A stretch of DNA of 64,000 nucleotides from Haloarcula litorea (GTDB taxonomy: Archaea; Halobacteriota; Halobacteria; Halobacteriales; Haloarculaceae). A program made the translations under genes and the position numbers. The stretch covers positions 124,001 to 188,000 of the forward strand of contig NZ_CP119781.1 of NCBI RefSeq assembly GCF_029338195.1, read 5' to 3'. The notes under the pieces were generated by a model. The model did no database searches, was not told where the DNA came from, and saw nothing but the letters and a program-made list of their open reading frames with translations. Shown one piece after another: positions 22,700 to 30,078 of this stretch. How positions within the stretch are numbered: the stretch's first letter is position 1; every line of letters starts with the position of its first letter.

Positions 22700-23702
22700 A
22701 TGTCCCTTGATCTGAGTGCAACTTCCAACACGGCAAGTGAAATCTCTGCCGCCAGACAAGCCGACGTCGTGGCCTTCCTCCATCGAGCGCCGTTCACCCC
22801 TGGATGCCTATAAGGTCGGATTCCTACCCGGGTTCCGAGAGGACTGTGGATACCAGCAGACCCAGTATCAGGACCTGAATATCCCCGTCGGAATGCTCGA
22901 CAACGACTTCCGGAACCCCGATCTGGATCGATTCGTCGATCGGTTCTTCGAGTACGAACCTCAGGTCGGTGTCATCGGGGACGTCGACGAAATCGACGAC
23001 GTCGACGCCCACGTCGCTGCTGCTCGTGAGATCCAAGCGAGCTATCCAGAGGCCGAGCTCATCGTCGTTCCGAAGTCCCAAGCAGTAATCGACGCGATTC
23101 CCGAGACCCTCGTCCTCGGGTATTCACGGGGATACGCCGACCGCCTGGCCCACGAGTTCTCCGACCCTGCCGATTGGAGAGGGCGGCGCGTCCACATCCT
23201 CGGCGGGAGTCCGCCCAAACAGCTCGATGCCATTCGACAGCTGACCAGACCGACACTCACGGACGAGCCACCAGCCGACATCGTCGGCGTCGACTGGAAC
23301 GGGCTGCATCGCGGCGCGCAGTTCGGTGAGTTCTGGACGGCCGACGGCTGGGACGCCAGCGGTCGCGACGCCGACCACGTCACTGTCCGAAAGACGGTGC
23401 GCCACAGCCTCGCTCGCGTCCGTGAGTTTTGGAGGACCCACGGAATCTGGCCCGAAACGACACCGCGAGACGAGGGGCTCGACGTCGAGTACGAGGGCCC
23501 GAGTCCTGCCGATCTGGAGGACGCCGCCTGTACCGAGTGCGGGACGAACGTCTGGCGAACTCGCCGCGGCCCGTACGTCGCCGAGTACGATACCGGCGCA
23601 ATCTGTGGATACTGCAGTTACGAGTGCTACTTCAACCACCGTCACCGGAACAACCTGGAGGAGATCGTCGGCGAGCAGAGCGTCTACCTCCCGCCGACGT
23701 GA
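22700..23702 (+). pseudogene. queuine/archaeosine tRNA-ribosyltransferase-like protein (DUF6610-like), frameshifted
   Basis: The ATG at 22700, 29 nt behind its leader hairpin, starts MSLDLSATSNTASEISAARQ and runs to ADVVAFLHRAPFTP, then hits a stop at 22811. The frame shifted by one base continues from about 22802 as DAYKVGFLPGFREDC to the stop at 23702, so one extra base near 22799-22804 splits the gene. The body has TIM-barrel-like strands (VGVIGDVDEIDD, AELIVVPKS, VHILGGSPPKQ, ADIVGVDWNG), reminiscent of Tgt/DpdA enzymes that act on deazaguanines in tRNA or DNA. A C-terminal zinc motif, CTEC...CGYCSYEC, follows. A GTG at 22716 in the second frame is an alternative start but gives unconvincing N-terminal residues. 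Confidence 0.62.
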
Positions 23703-23714
23703 CTTCGCGACCTG

Positions 23715-23743
23715 TTTTTCGTGCCCCCCGAGAGGGCGAGGGC
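23715..23743 (+). promoter_or_regulatory. covarying leader hairpin, copy 13
   Basis: TTTTTC is followed by GCCC (23723-23726) pairing with GGGC (23740-23743), with a loop containing GAGAGGGCGA. The GTG start is 31 nt downstream. Confidence 0.65.
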
Positions 23744-23773
23744 TCCTTCGAAAGCTCTCAGAGGTGACTTCCA

Positions 23774-24121
23774 GTGAGTCAACAACAGAGTCCCGACAAC
23801 GTCTCGATCGACGAGATCCCGGTCGATATCGACAACACGCAATCAGCGGAGGTCGATTCCGCCGACGTGCCCGACGAAATCGAGTCCATCACCCGTGGGC
23901 TCGCCGGTGAGCAGCCGCCGACGAATCCCATAGTGGTTCTCAAAGCGGCCCGGTGGTGGTACATTCACGGCAAGGGTGGCACGGATCCCGCCTTCCAGTG
24001 GGCCATCGAGTGGGCGCGTCATCTTGCGACCGACACGCCCAGTGACGTCGAGCGATTCGACGAGTTCCTCGAGTACCTCGTCTCGGTTGGCTTTGCGGAC
24101 GAACGTCACGAGCTCCGCTGA
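23774..24121 (+). CDS. orphan protein, unknown function
   Basis: 115 residues from a GTG at 23774 (MSQQQSPDNVS). The first 50 residues are acidic and disordered; the rest is helical: NPIVVLKAARWWYIHGKGGTDPAFQWAIEWARHLATDTPSDVERFDEFLEYLVSVGFADE. The repeated tryptophans suggest a compact helical bundle. It has no cysteines. Leader hairpins lie on both sides of the gene, so it is its own unit. The function is not known. Confidence 0.6.
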   Translation: MSQQQSPDNVSIDEIPVDIDNTQSAEVDSADVPDEIESITRGLAGEQPPTNPIVVLKAARWWYIHGKGGTDPAFQWAIEWARHLATDTPSDVERFDEFLEYLVSVGFADERHELR

Positions 24122-24133
24122 CCGACAGAGCGG

Positions 24134-24162
24134 TTTTTTGAACGCCCCTGAGGGGTGCGGCG
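24134..24162 (+). promoter_or_regulatory. covarying leader hairpin, copy 14
   Basis: TTTTTTG is followed by CGCC (24143-24146) pairing with GGCG (24159-24162), with the 12-nt loop CCTGAGGGGTGC. It leads the ArdC-like gene. Confidence 0.7.
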
Positions 24163-24208
24163 CGGTCTGAGCAGACGCAGTTGCCGTGAACTCGATTCGG
24201 TGAACACA

Positions 24209-25135
24209 ATGGCTACGACTAGTGACTCGTCGGTCTCCTTCGACCAGACCGACACGCGATCAGACGAGATGAACAGCACTATCGAACAGTGGATCGACGA
24301 CCTCGTCGCCGGCGTCGACGACGCGCAGGCTAGCGCGGAGTTCCAGGAGTGGCTGGACGTCCAGAGTCGCTTCCACGACTACTCCTACCGGAACACGCTC
24401 CTCATCAAGCAGCAGTGCCCCGAGGCGACGCGCGTCGCGGGCTACCGAACGTGGCAGGAGGAGTTCGATCGGCACGTCCAGGAAGGGGAATCGGCCATCT
24501 GGATCTGGGCGCCGATCATCACCAAGCAGTGCCCGGAGTGCGAGAACTCGCCGAGCTACCACGAGGACAGCGACTGTGAGTACGACGAGACGCCGCCCGA
24601 GGAATGGTCGGAGGGGCTGGTCGGGTTCAAGCCCGCGCCGGTGTTCGACATCTCCCAGACCGAGGGCGAGCCGCTTCCTGACCTGGACACGGAAGCGACC
24701 GGCGACGCAGGCGACCTCGTCGAACAGTTGACTGCCGCCGCTGATGAGCTCGGCGTGACGGTGCGAATCGTTCCAGCCGAGGAGTGGACCCACGGCGAGG
24801 CGAAGGGCATCTGCGAGCAGCTGAGCCTCGTCGACGTCCAACCGCTCGTCGAGGTGCGTGATCGGGAGAACGAGGCCGACCTTGCGCGAACGCTGATCCA
24901 CGAGTACGCGCACGCCCTGCTCCACTTCGACGTCGACGACGACACCGAGCGGGCGAAACGCGAGGTCGAGGCCGAAGCCGTCGCGTACGTCGTCGGACGC
25001 TACTGCGGGCTCGACACGAGCGGATCGGCGTTCTACCTCGCTGCGTGGGAGTCGGACAATCCCGAGGTCGTTCGCGACCGACTCGGCCGGATTAGTCGGA
25101 CGGCAGAGGAGCTCATCGACGTCCTTGAAGACTAA
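24209..25135 (+). CDS. ArdC-like antirestriction protein (ssDNA-binding plus zincin metallopeptidase)
   Basis: A 308-residue protein. The N-terminal ArdC-type domain includes FQEWLDVQSRFHDYSYRNTLLIKQQCPEATRVAGYRTWQEEF. An insertion follows with CPEC and further Cys/His that may bind zinc. A C-terminal zincin domain carries HEYAH (HExxH) around residue 230 and a downstream Glu-rich helix, EVEAEAVAYVVGRYCG, that would supply the third ligand. ArdC proteins protect incoming plasmid DNA against restriction during conjugation, so the gene argues for mobility of the replicon. The ATG at 24209 gives the canonical start. A degenerate copy of its 3' third lies at 27.28-27.59 kb. Confidence 0.82.
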   Translation: MATTSDSSVSFDQTDTRSDEMNSTIEQWIDDLVAGVDDAQASAEFQEWLDVQSRFHDYSYRNTLLIKQQCPEATRVAGYRTWQEEFDRHVQEGESAIWIWAPIITKQCPECENSPSYHEDSDCEYDETPPEEWSEGLVGFKPAPVFDISQTEGEPLPDLDTEATGDAGDLVEQLTAAADELGVTVRIVPAEEWTHGEAKGICEQLSLVDVQPLVEVRDRENEADLARTLIHEYAHALLHFDVDDDTERAKREVEAEAVAYVVGRYCGLDTSGSAFYLAAWESDNPEVVRDRLGRISRTAEELIDVLED

Positions 25136-25151
25136 TTCTCACGCCAGTTAG

Positions 25152-25193
25152 TTAACCAACAGATAGCTACGATTCCGCCTTTTTGTTGGTTAA
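25152..25193. repeat. TTAACCAACA inverted repeat, copy 4
   Basis: TTAACCAACA (25152-25161) and TGTTGGTTAA (25184-25193) have a 22-nt spacer. It lies directly after the ArdC gene, at the left border of the sulfur island; no plus-strand gene follows. Confidence 0.85.
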
Positions 25194-25431
25194 GTCTATC
25201 AGACTCGCCTATAGTTATCAGTTGGTCGTCGATATTTTCGGGGCTGATCGAAAGTCCTGTACGCCGCAGTGAGGGTGAGAGAAGTAATTGACTCGGCCAT
25301 AACTGTTGGACGCCGTCACCTCACGAACCGAACGTCGCCGGAATCCGGAAACGGACCTCCACAACCCCCGGTGCACCGATGGTGGTCACTCCCGTCAGCC
25401 GGAGAGGACGACGACGGGAGAGCCGGTCCGG
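25194..25431. other. intergenic, nothing recognised
   Basis: About 240 nt between the inverted repeat and the convergent end of the persulfide dioxygenase-like gene. AT-rich at first, then GC-rich, without a believable gene or strong repeat. Confidence 0.4.
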
Positions 25432-26580
25432 TTACGCGGCACAGTTATTCGGTCCTAGTTCGAGTTCAGTCGCCTCGCTCTCGTCGTCGACAGTGTCTTT
25501 GCCCGTGTTGATGGCGATGACTGCCTCGTAGTTCGGGGGTTTCTCCGGGACGTCCTCGGTCAGACGCTCAACGAACGCGTCGCGGTCCAGTCCGAGAAAG
25601 TCGAGTTCGTTACGGAGGTCCCCGAGTCGGGCCTTAAGGGGATCCCCTGGTGAGCCGTTCTCGTAGCGACCATCGCTCGTGACGGTGAGGTGACCCGGCA
25701 GGATCGTCGTGTCGTCTGGAAGTTCGAGAATCGTCTCGTGGAGCGAGTCGTACAGCAGTTCCGCTCCTCGCGAGGCGTCGTCCTCACCGAACTGGAGTTC
25801 GGTCCGTCCAACGGAGTCAACGAACAACGTGTCGCCCGTCAACAGGAGTTCGCCGTCAACGAGGTAGTTCAGCATCTCGGAGGTGTGCCCGGGCGTGTGC
25901 AATGCCTCGATTTCGACCTCGCCGACCTCAATGGTCTCTCCATCCGATAGTGGTTCGTATTCGTACTGGACGCCACGCTCGCTGGCTGTGTCGCCGAGGT
26001 GGTAAGGCACGCCGATCTTGTCGGCGAGTACCGGGCTGCCAGAAATGTGGTCGGCGTGGACGTGCGTACCGAGTACACGAGTTATGGAGAGCCCGGCGTC
26101 CTGAGCGGCGACTTTGAACTGGTCGGTTTGGCGGCTCGCATCGACTACGACAGCCTCCTCCGCCTCCTTCGAGCCGACGACATAGCCGAGACAGCCCTTT
26201 GCTCGTCGCTGGACCTGCCGAACGATGAGATCGTCACTAGCCGTTTCGATGGGGACGGTCTCGTAGAGTTTGCTCCATGCCTCCATACCGCCAGTGACCG
26301 CGGAGACATCGTCGTAGCCGTACTCTTCGAGTTCGAATGCGAACGCCGTCGACGTTAGGCCCTTGCCACAGATGGCGACGACCGGCTGGCTGGCGTCCAG
26401 TTCGTTTACCCCGTTCAGTGGGTCTTCACTCAGTCCGTCGGCCGGGTCGTAGGGGACATTCTCTGCGTCGGGCACGTGCCAGGCCTCGAAGCTGTCTTCG
26501 GGGCGTGTGTCGATGAGTGTGAACCGTTCGTTCGCGTCGGTCTTCTCCGCGAGTTGTTCCGCGGTGATAGTTTTGACCAT
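25432..26580 (-). CDS. rhodanese-persulfide dioxygenase fusion (CstB/ETHE1-like)
   Basis: A 382-residue protein. The N-terminal rhodanese domain (about 1-105) has catalytic C71 in CGKGLTS. The metallo-beta-lactamase domain follows (about 115-330), with THVHADH (172-178), TPGHTSE and TGDTLFVDSVGR, which supply the mononuclear iron ligands of ETHE1-type persulfide dioxygenases. It would oxidise or transfer sulfane sulfur, giving sulfite or thiosulfate, in sulfide oxidation or detoxification. The C-terminus ends LELGPNNCAA, shared with the second fusion protein at 35-36 kb. The rhodanese domain is N-terminal, whereas in many PDO-rhodanese fusions it is C-terminal. It is transcribed alone, convergent to the ArdC gene. 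Confidence 0.88.
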   Translation of the reverse strand: MVKTITAEQLAEKTDANERFTLIDTRPEDSFEAWHVPDAENVPYDPADGLSEDPLNGVNELDASQPVVAICGKGLTSTAFAFELEEYGYDDVSAVTGGMEAWSKLYETVPIETASDDLIVRQVQRRAKGCLGYVVGSKEAEEAVVVDASRQTDQFKVAAQDAGLSITRVLGTHVHADHISGSPVLADKIGVPYHLGDTASERGVQYEYEPLSDGETIEVGEVEIEALHTPGHTSEMLNYLVDGELLLTGDTLFVDSVGRTELQFGEDDASRGAELLYDSLHETILELPDDTTILPGHLTVTSDGRYENGSPGDPLKARLGDLRNELDFLGLDRDAFVERLTEDVPEKPPNYEAVIAINTGKDTVDDESEATELELGPNNCAA

Positions 26581-26647
26581 TATTTCTGACCTGTGTCTGG
26601 GTTCCGCTTGTTACCCCTCCCCCGTACGCCGTCACTGCCTAGCGCGT

Positions 26648-26960
26648 TCAATTACGCCCTCCTTCGGGGAAAGTGTTCTTGCGCGGAATCGTGGCCGCCT
26701 CGCGGTACGCCTCGCCGGCCGTGTAGTCATCACTGCGCTGGATAAACGGATACAGCGCGTCTGCGGGCGTGTTCTGGGCCCAACAATCGTCGCCGGCGGT
26801 CTCGACCAGGCCCATCAGCTCGTCGTCAGCAGGCGAGTGTTCCGCGATATATTCGACGATGACGTCGACCGGTATCGTCGCGACCTCGACGTCCTGAAAC
26901 GGGACGCCGCAGTTGCTGAACTCACGCTGGAGTAGCCACGTCGAGAGCCAATTTTTAGCG
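26648..26960 (-). pseudogene. 3' remnant of an unknown gene
   Basis: On the minus strand a frame without a start codon reads CGVPFQDVEVATIPVDVI, VEYIAEHSPADDELMGLV, ETAGDDCWAQNTPADALY and PFIQRSDDYTAGEAYREA and ends at a TGA at 26648. An in-frame stop lies just upstream near 26975. The residue pattern is protein-like and acidic, so this is probably the C-terminal 100 residues of a gene whose 5' part was lost when the glutaredoxin gene arrived. The family is not recognised. Confidence 0.5.
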
Positions 26961-26983
26961 CGCTCGCCTCTATACTCTCAACG

Positions 26984-27244
26984 ATGCTCGAACTCTACCA
27001 GTCCGAAGGCTGTCCGCACTCCGGCAAGGTCCGCGAGAAGCTCTCCGAGCTCGGCGTCTCGTACGTCATCCACAACCCGCGGCTCCCTGGAGACCAAGGT
27101 GGCGACGTGACCAATGAACTCACACACGACGAGCTGGTGGCCGGCGGGAACGACCAAATTCCGTACCTCGTAGACATCGACCACGCTGTTACGGTGTACG
27201 GTAGCGACGACATCGTCAACCACCTCGAACAGCACTACCAGTAG
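26984..27244 (+). CDS. glutaredoxin-like protein
   Basis: An 86-residue single thioredoxin-fold domain. The redox motif is CPHS near the N-terminus (EGCPHSGKVREKL), a monothiol-like variant. The cis-Pro loop is QIPYLVDIDH, followed by the glutathione/thiol-binding GSDD. It would reduce or transfer thiols in the cytosol; haloarchaea use gamma-glutamylcysteine rather than glutathione. It lies at the edge of the sulfur island between two gene remnants and is the only intact gene of that stretch. Confidence 0.82.
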   Translation: MLELYQSEGCPHSGKVREKLSELGVSYVIHNPRLPGDQGGDVTNELTHDELVAGGNDQIPYLVDIDHAVTVYGSDDIVNHLEQHYQ

Positions 27245-27280
27245 CACCCTGGAACGGTGCTCCCGGCATCGAGCCGCTAA

Positions 27281-27590
27281 CTCGGCGTCCAACCGTTCGT
27301 CGAGGTGCGTGATCGTAAGAACGTTGCCGACCTTGGGCGGACGCGGATCCACGAGAACACGCACGCCCTGCTTTACTTCAGCGTTGTCGATGACACTGAG
27401 CGGTCGAACGCGACGCCGAGGCAGAGGCGTCTAGCAACGTCGTCGGTCGCTTTTACGCGCTCGACACCAAGTGAGTCAACGTTCTATCCTGCCGCGTAGG
27501 AGTCGGGTGATTCGGGGGTGGTTCGTGACCGTTTGAGGTGCTCAGTCGAACGCCAGAAGAACTCGTCGACGTCGTCGAAGGCTACTCATC
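27281..27590 (+). pseudogene. degenerate 3' fragment of an ArdC-like gene
   Basis: This stretch aligns base for base, with frameshifts and stops, to the last third of the ArdC gene at 24.83-25.13 kb, for example GTCCAACCG(T/C)TCGTCGAGG at its start. The HExxH codons remain (HENTH) but several stops interrupt the frame. It is a diverged second copy, not a fresh duplication, and marks an old recombination junction at the island border. Confidence 0.75.
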
Positions 27591-27656
27591 GCGTCCTTCG
27601 AATAAGGAACAGTAGTCATCACAAGAGGCGGATTTGGTTGGACGGTTGTCCTCAAA

Positions 27657-28001
27657 TTACTCCTCAAGTCGGCGACGACGCTCTTCGAATTCCTCCTCGG
27701 AGAGCTCTCCACGAGCGTACCGGGAACGTAGCGTCGACAGTGCAGTATCCGTATGAGTTTGCTCATTAGCCGGGGTACGCCCGTGTGTGTAAACCCCATA
27801 GCCAACAATGAGAAGCACACTCAGTAGAATGAGTGACCAGAGAAGTGGCCACCAGCCGAAGCCACCCATTCCGCCGCCCATTCCACCCATCCCACCGGAG
27901 TGACCACTGCCGGCCTGTGCTGTGGCGATCCCAGTAAATGCACTCACTAGGATGGAGCCAACAGTACCGCGAGCGATTGTGGTTGTTAATTTGGAGGTCA
28001 T
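27657..28001 (-). CDS. SHOCT-domain membrane/secreted protein
   Basis: A 114-residue protein. An N-terminal hydrophobic signal-like segment (TIARGTVGSILVSAFTGIATAQA) is followed by a Gly/Met-rich linker with repeated MGG, a transmembrane helix (WPLLWSLILLSVLLIVGYGVYTH) and a C-terminal SHOCT motif, LRSRYARGELSEEEFEERRRRLEE. SHOCT modules mediate oligomerisation in many small membrane proteins. Its start overlaps the thioredoxin reductase stop by 4 nt, so it is translated with the redox genes upstream. The Met-rich linker could bind copper, but that is speculative. Confidence 0.75.
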   Translation of the reverse strand: MTSKLTTTIARGTVGSILVSAFTGIATAQAGSGHSGGMGGMGGGMGGFGWWPLLWSLILLSVLLIVGYGVYTHGRTPANEQTHTDTALSTLRSRYARGELSEEEFEERRRRLEE

Positions 28002-29044
28002 GGTGCAGATTGTTCCGGACGGGATATCGCAGTAGCGGTCGATTCGCCTGCGTTATGGAGTGTCTCGAGGAACTCCTCGGCGTCAAGGGCAGCCATGCTC
28101 CCGGTGCCAGCGGAAGTGATCGCCTGTCGGTAGCGGGGATCAGCAACGTCGCCAGCAGCGAACACCCCATCGACGGCCGTCTGGGCTGTGGGCCGCCCAG
28201 CGTCGTCCGTCTGCGTGAAGACGTAGCCGCTCTCGTCCCGTTCGACGCCGGTGCCGTCGAGGAACTGCGTGTTCGGCGTGTGGCCGACGCCGTAGAACAC
28301 GCCGCCGACATCGACGGTCTCCCGTTCCACGTCGACTCCGGACTCGGCCTTCTCTCTGGGATAGCCCTCGGGATGGGACACGAGCGTGGCGCCGGTAACG
28401 CCCTCCGCTTGCGAGCCGTGGATAGCTTCGAGTTCCGTGTTCCAGCGGAACCGAATGTCGTCGTGTTCGCGAGCACGGTCGGCCATGATCTCGGACGCAC
28501 GCAGCTCCTCGCGGCGGTGAACGACCGTCACGGAGTCGGCGAACTTCGTGAGGAACAGCGCCTCCTCCATGGCGCTGTCGCCGCCACCGACGACGAGCAC
28601 GTCGTCGCCGCGGTGGAACGCGCCGTCACAGGTCGCACACGTCGACAGCCCGTGCCCCATCAGGTCGTCTTCGTTCTCGGCGCCGACCCAGCGCGCGCTC
28701 GCGCCGGTCGCGACGATCAGCGACCGCGTGTAGACCGTGTCGCCGGTCGACAGCGATAGCTCCAGCGGCTGGCCGTCCAGGTCCGCGTCCTCGATGCGAC
28801 CGTGTTCGAACTGCGCGCCGAACTGCTCGGCCTGCTCTTTGCCGCGCTGGACGAGGTCCACGCCGCCGACGCCGTCGGGGAAGCCAAGATAGTTCTCGAC
28901 GTCGGTCGTCAGCGTGAGCTGGCCGCCAGGCTCGTCGCCCTCGAGGACGAGGGGGTCGAGGTCGGCCCGCGCAGCGTAGACCGCCGCTGAAAGGCCGGCT
29001 ACTCCCGAGCCGGCGATAACGAGGTCGTGGATATCCTGAGTCAT
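27998..29044 (-). CDS. trxB: thioredoxin reductase
   Basis: A 348-residue flavoprotein. The FAD-binding GSGVAGLSAAVYAAR lies at the N-terminus, the redox-active CATC (STCATCDGAF) near the middle and the NAD(P)-binding GGGDSAMEEALFL just after it. The C-terminal FAD motif is GVFAAGDVADPRYRQAITSAGTG. It reduces the thioredoxin encoded immediately upstream (stop and start 1 nt apart). The operon is trx-trxB-SHOCT. The length, about 25 residues above bacterial TrxB, comes from a C-terminal extension. Confidence 0.93.
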   Translation of the reverse strand: MTQDIHDLVIAGSGVAGLSAAVYAARADLDPLVLEGDEPGGQLTLTTDVENYLGFPDGVGGVDLVQRGKEQAEQFGAQFEHGRIEDADLDGQPLELSLSTGDTVYTRSLIVATGASARWVGAENEDDLMGHGLSTCATCDGAFHRGDDVLVVGGGDSAMEEALFLTKFADSVTVVHRREELRASEIMADRAREHDDIRFRWNTELEAIHGSQAEGVTGATLVSHPEGYPREKAESGVDVERETVDVGGVFYGVGHTPNTQFLDGTGVERDESGYVFTQTDDAGRPTAQTAVDGVFAAGDVADPRYRQAITSAGTGSMAALDAEEFLETLHNAGESTATAISRPEQSAP

Positions 29045-29404
29045 TTACTCGGTGTAGGTCTCGATGAGCGTTCGGAGTTGGTCTTCGCCTTGGAGACCGA
29101 CAATTTCCTCGACCTGTTCACCATCGGCGAACAGGATCAGCGTGGGAACGCCCTGAACGCCGTAGGCAGCAGCGAGCTGCTGGTTGGCGTCGACGTCAAC
29201 CTTTGCGACGGTCGCGTCGGTATCGGCGGCGAGCGTCTCGACAGTCGGTTCGAGCATCTGGCACGGCCCACACCAGTCGGCGTAGAAGTCCGTGAGGACG
29301 ACGTCGTTCTCTGCGACGATGTCGTCGAGCTCGGACTGCCCGTCGACGTGGAGCGGTTCATTTGTGGACGCGGTGCCAGCGTCGGATGCAGTATCAGTTG
29401 CCAT
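29045..29404 (-). CDS. trxA: thioredoxin
   Basis: A 119-residue protein with the classical WCGPC (DFYADWCGPCQMLEP) and the cis-Pro loop GVPTLILFADG. The N-terminal 20 residues are a charged extension. The ATG at 29404 is preferred to the adjacent upstream ATG. It is first gene of the trx-trxB-SHOCT operon. A TAGTATTGTATATAT promoter element lies 47-60 nt upstream, a member of the AGTATTGTGC motif family of this island. Confidence 0.93.
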   Translation of the reverse strand: MATDTASDAGTASTNEPLHVDGQSELDDIVAENDVVLTDFYADWCGPCQMLEPTVETLAADTDATVAKVDVDANQQLAAAYGVQGVPTLILFADGEQVEEIVGLQGEDQLRTLIETYTE

Positions 29405-29450
29405 CACCAGTACGTATGCACCAGCGCTAATTAAGGGTTTTGGGAGATAT

Positions 29451-29460
29451 ATACAATACT
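29451..29460 (-). promoter_or_regulatory. AGTATTGT motif upstream of thioredoxin operon
   Basis: Read towards trxA it is AGTATTGTAT, about 47 nt before the start codon and just upstream of a TTAATTA TATA-like box. Confidence 0.55.
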
Positions 29461-29564
29461 ACCCAATACAGCCCATCACCCGAAATACCGATCGGAACCC
29501 GAGACCGCGCAAAATTCTGCTCCCGATGGGAGTCTTAGAACCAGAGATAGAGAGAAGTAGAGCG

Positions 29565-29957
29565 TTAGCTTTCGGCTGCAGGAGCCGCAGTTTCGGTTTG
29601 TTCGTACTTGGTTTCGAACTCCTGGATAAGCTGCCCCATCTTCGCGTACCAGTCGTTGAGCAGGCGCTGCATGTCATCGGCGATCTTGGAGGGGTCAGTC
29701 GGCGAGTAGACGTGGTAGTAGCCACCCTGGTCGTAGTTGATCTGGTCTTTCTCGATGAAACCGGTCTGCAGCAGCCGTTGGACGGCACGGTAGGCCGTTG
29801 AGCGCTCACGATCGACTGCGTCGGCGATCTCGTCGACGGTCAGCGGTTCTTCGGCCTCGACGAGCGCCTGGAAGCACTCCTTGTCGAGCTCTTTTAGGCC
29901 GTGGAAGCACTCCAGCAGCCCCTCGCACTCCATGTCACTGCGGAGTTGTTCAGACAT
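29565..29957 (-). CDS. TrmB-like winged-helix regulator, copy 1
   Basis: A 130-residue protein. The HTH region LTVDEIADAVDRERSTAYRAVQRLLQTGFIEKDQINYDQGGYYHVY (about 40-88) is a TrmB/MarR-type winged helix. The C-terminal helix, MQRLLNDWYAKMGQLIQEFETKYEQ, would dimerise. The N-terminal CEGLLECFHGLKELDKECF holds three cysteines (Cys at about 11, 17 and 28) that could sense thiol or sulfur state. A paralogue with the same layout lies at 46.45-46.87 kb. It probably controls the surrounding sulfur genes through the AGTATTGTGC motif; that link is inference. Confidence 0.8.
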   Translation of the reverse strand: MSEQLRSDMECEGLLECFHGLKELDKECFQALVEAEEPLTVDEIADAVDRERSTAYRAVQRLLQTGFIEKDQINYDQGGYYHVYSPTDPSKIADDMQRLLNDWYAKMGQLIQEFETKYEQTETAAPAAES

Positions 29958-30020
29958 CGAATCTGGCATTAGTATCACTGAGTCGTAGGGGCTGTGCGGT
30001 TATAAGATTTTTGTATGGAT

Positions 30021-30035
30021 TGCACAATTTCGTGC
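30021..30035. promoter_or_regulatory. GCACAATTTCGTGC palindromic site upstream of regulator copy 1
   Basis: GCAC and GTGC flank AATTTC, overlapping a variant of the island motif, 64-78 nt before the regulator start. It is a possible autoregulatory site. Confidence 0.4.
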
Positions 30036-30078
30036 TATAGTGGACTGAGAACCGATGATGAGACTCCGCGGCAGAGAG

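Noticed and set aside
22716-23702. Intact Tgt-like gene starting at GTG 22716
   Set aside because: The N-terminal residues from this start are Pro/Ser/Arg-rich and unlike the rest, while the ATG at 22700 gives a natural start at the normal distance from the leader hairpin; a frameshift explains both.
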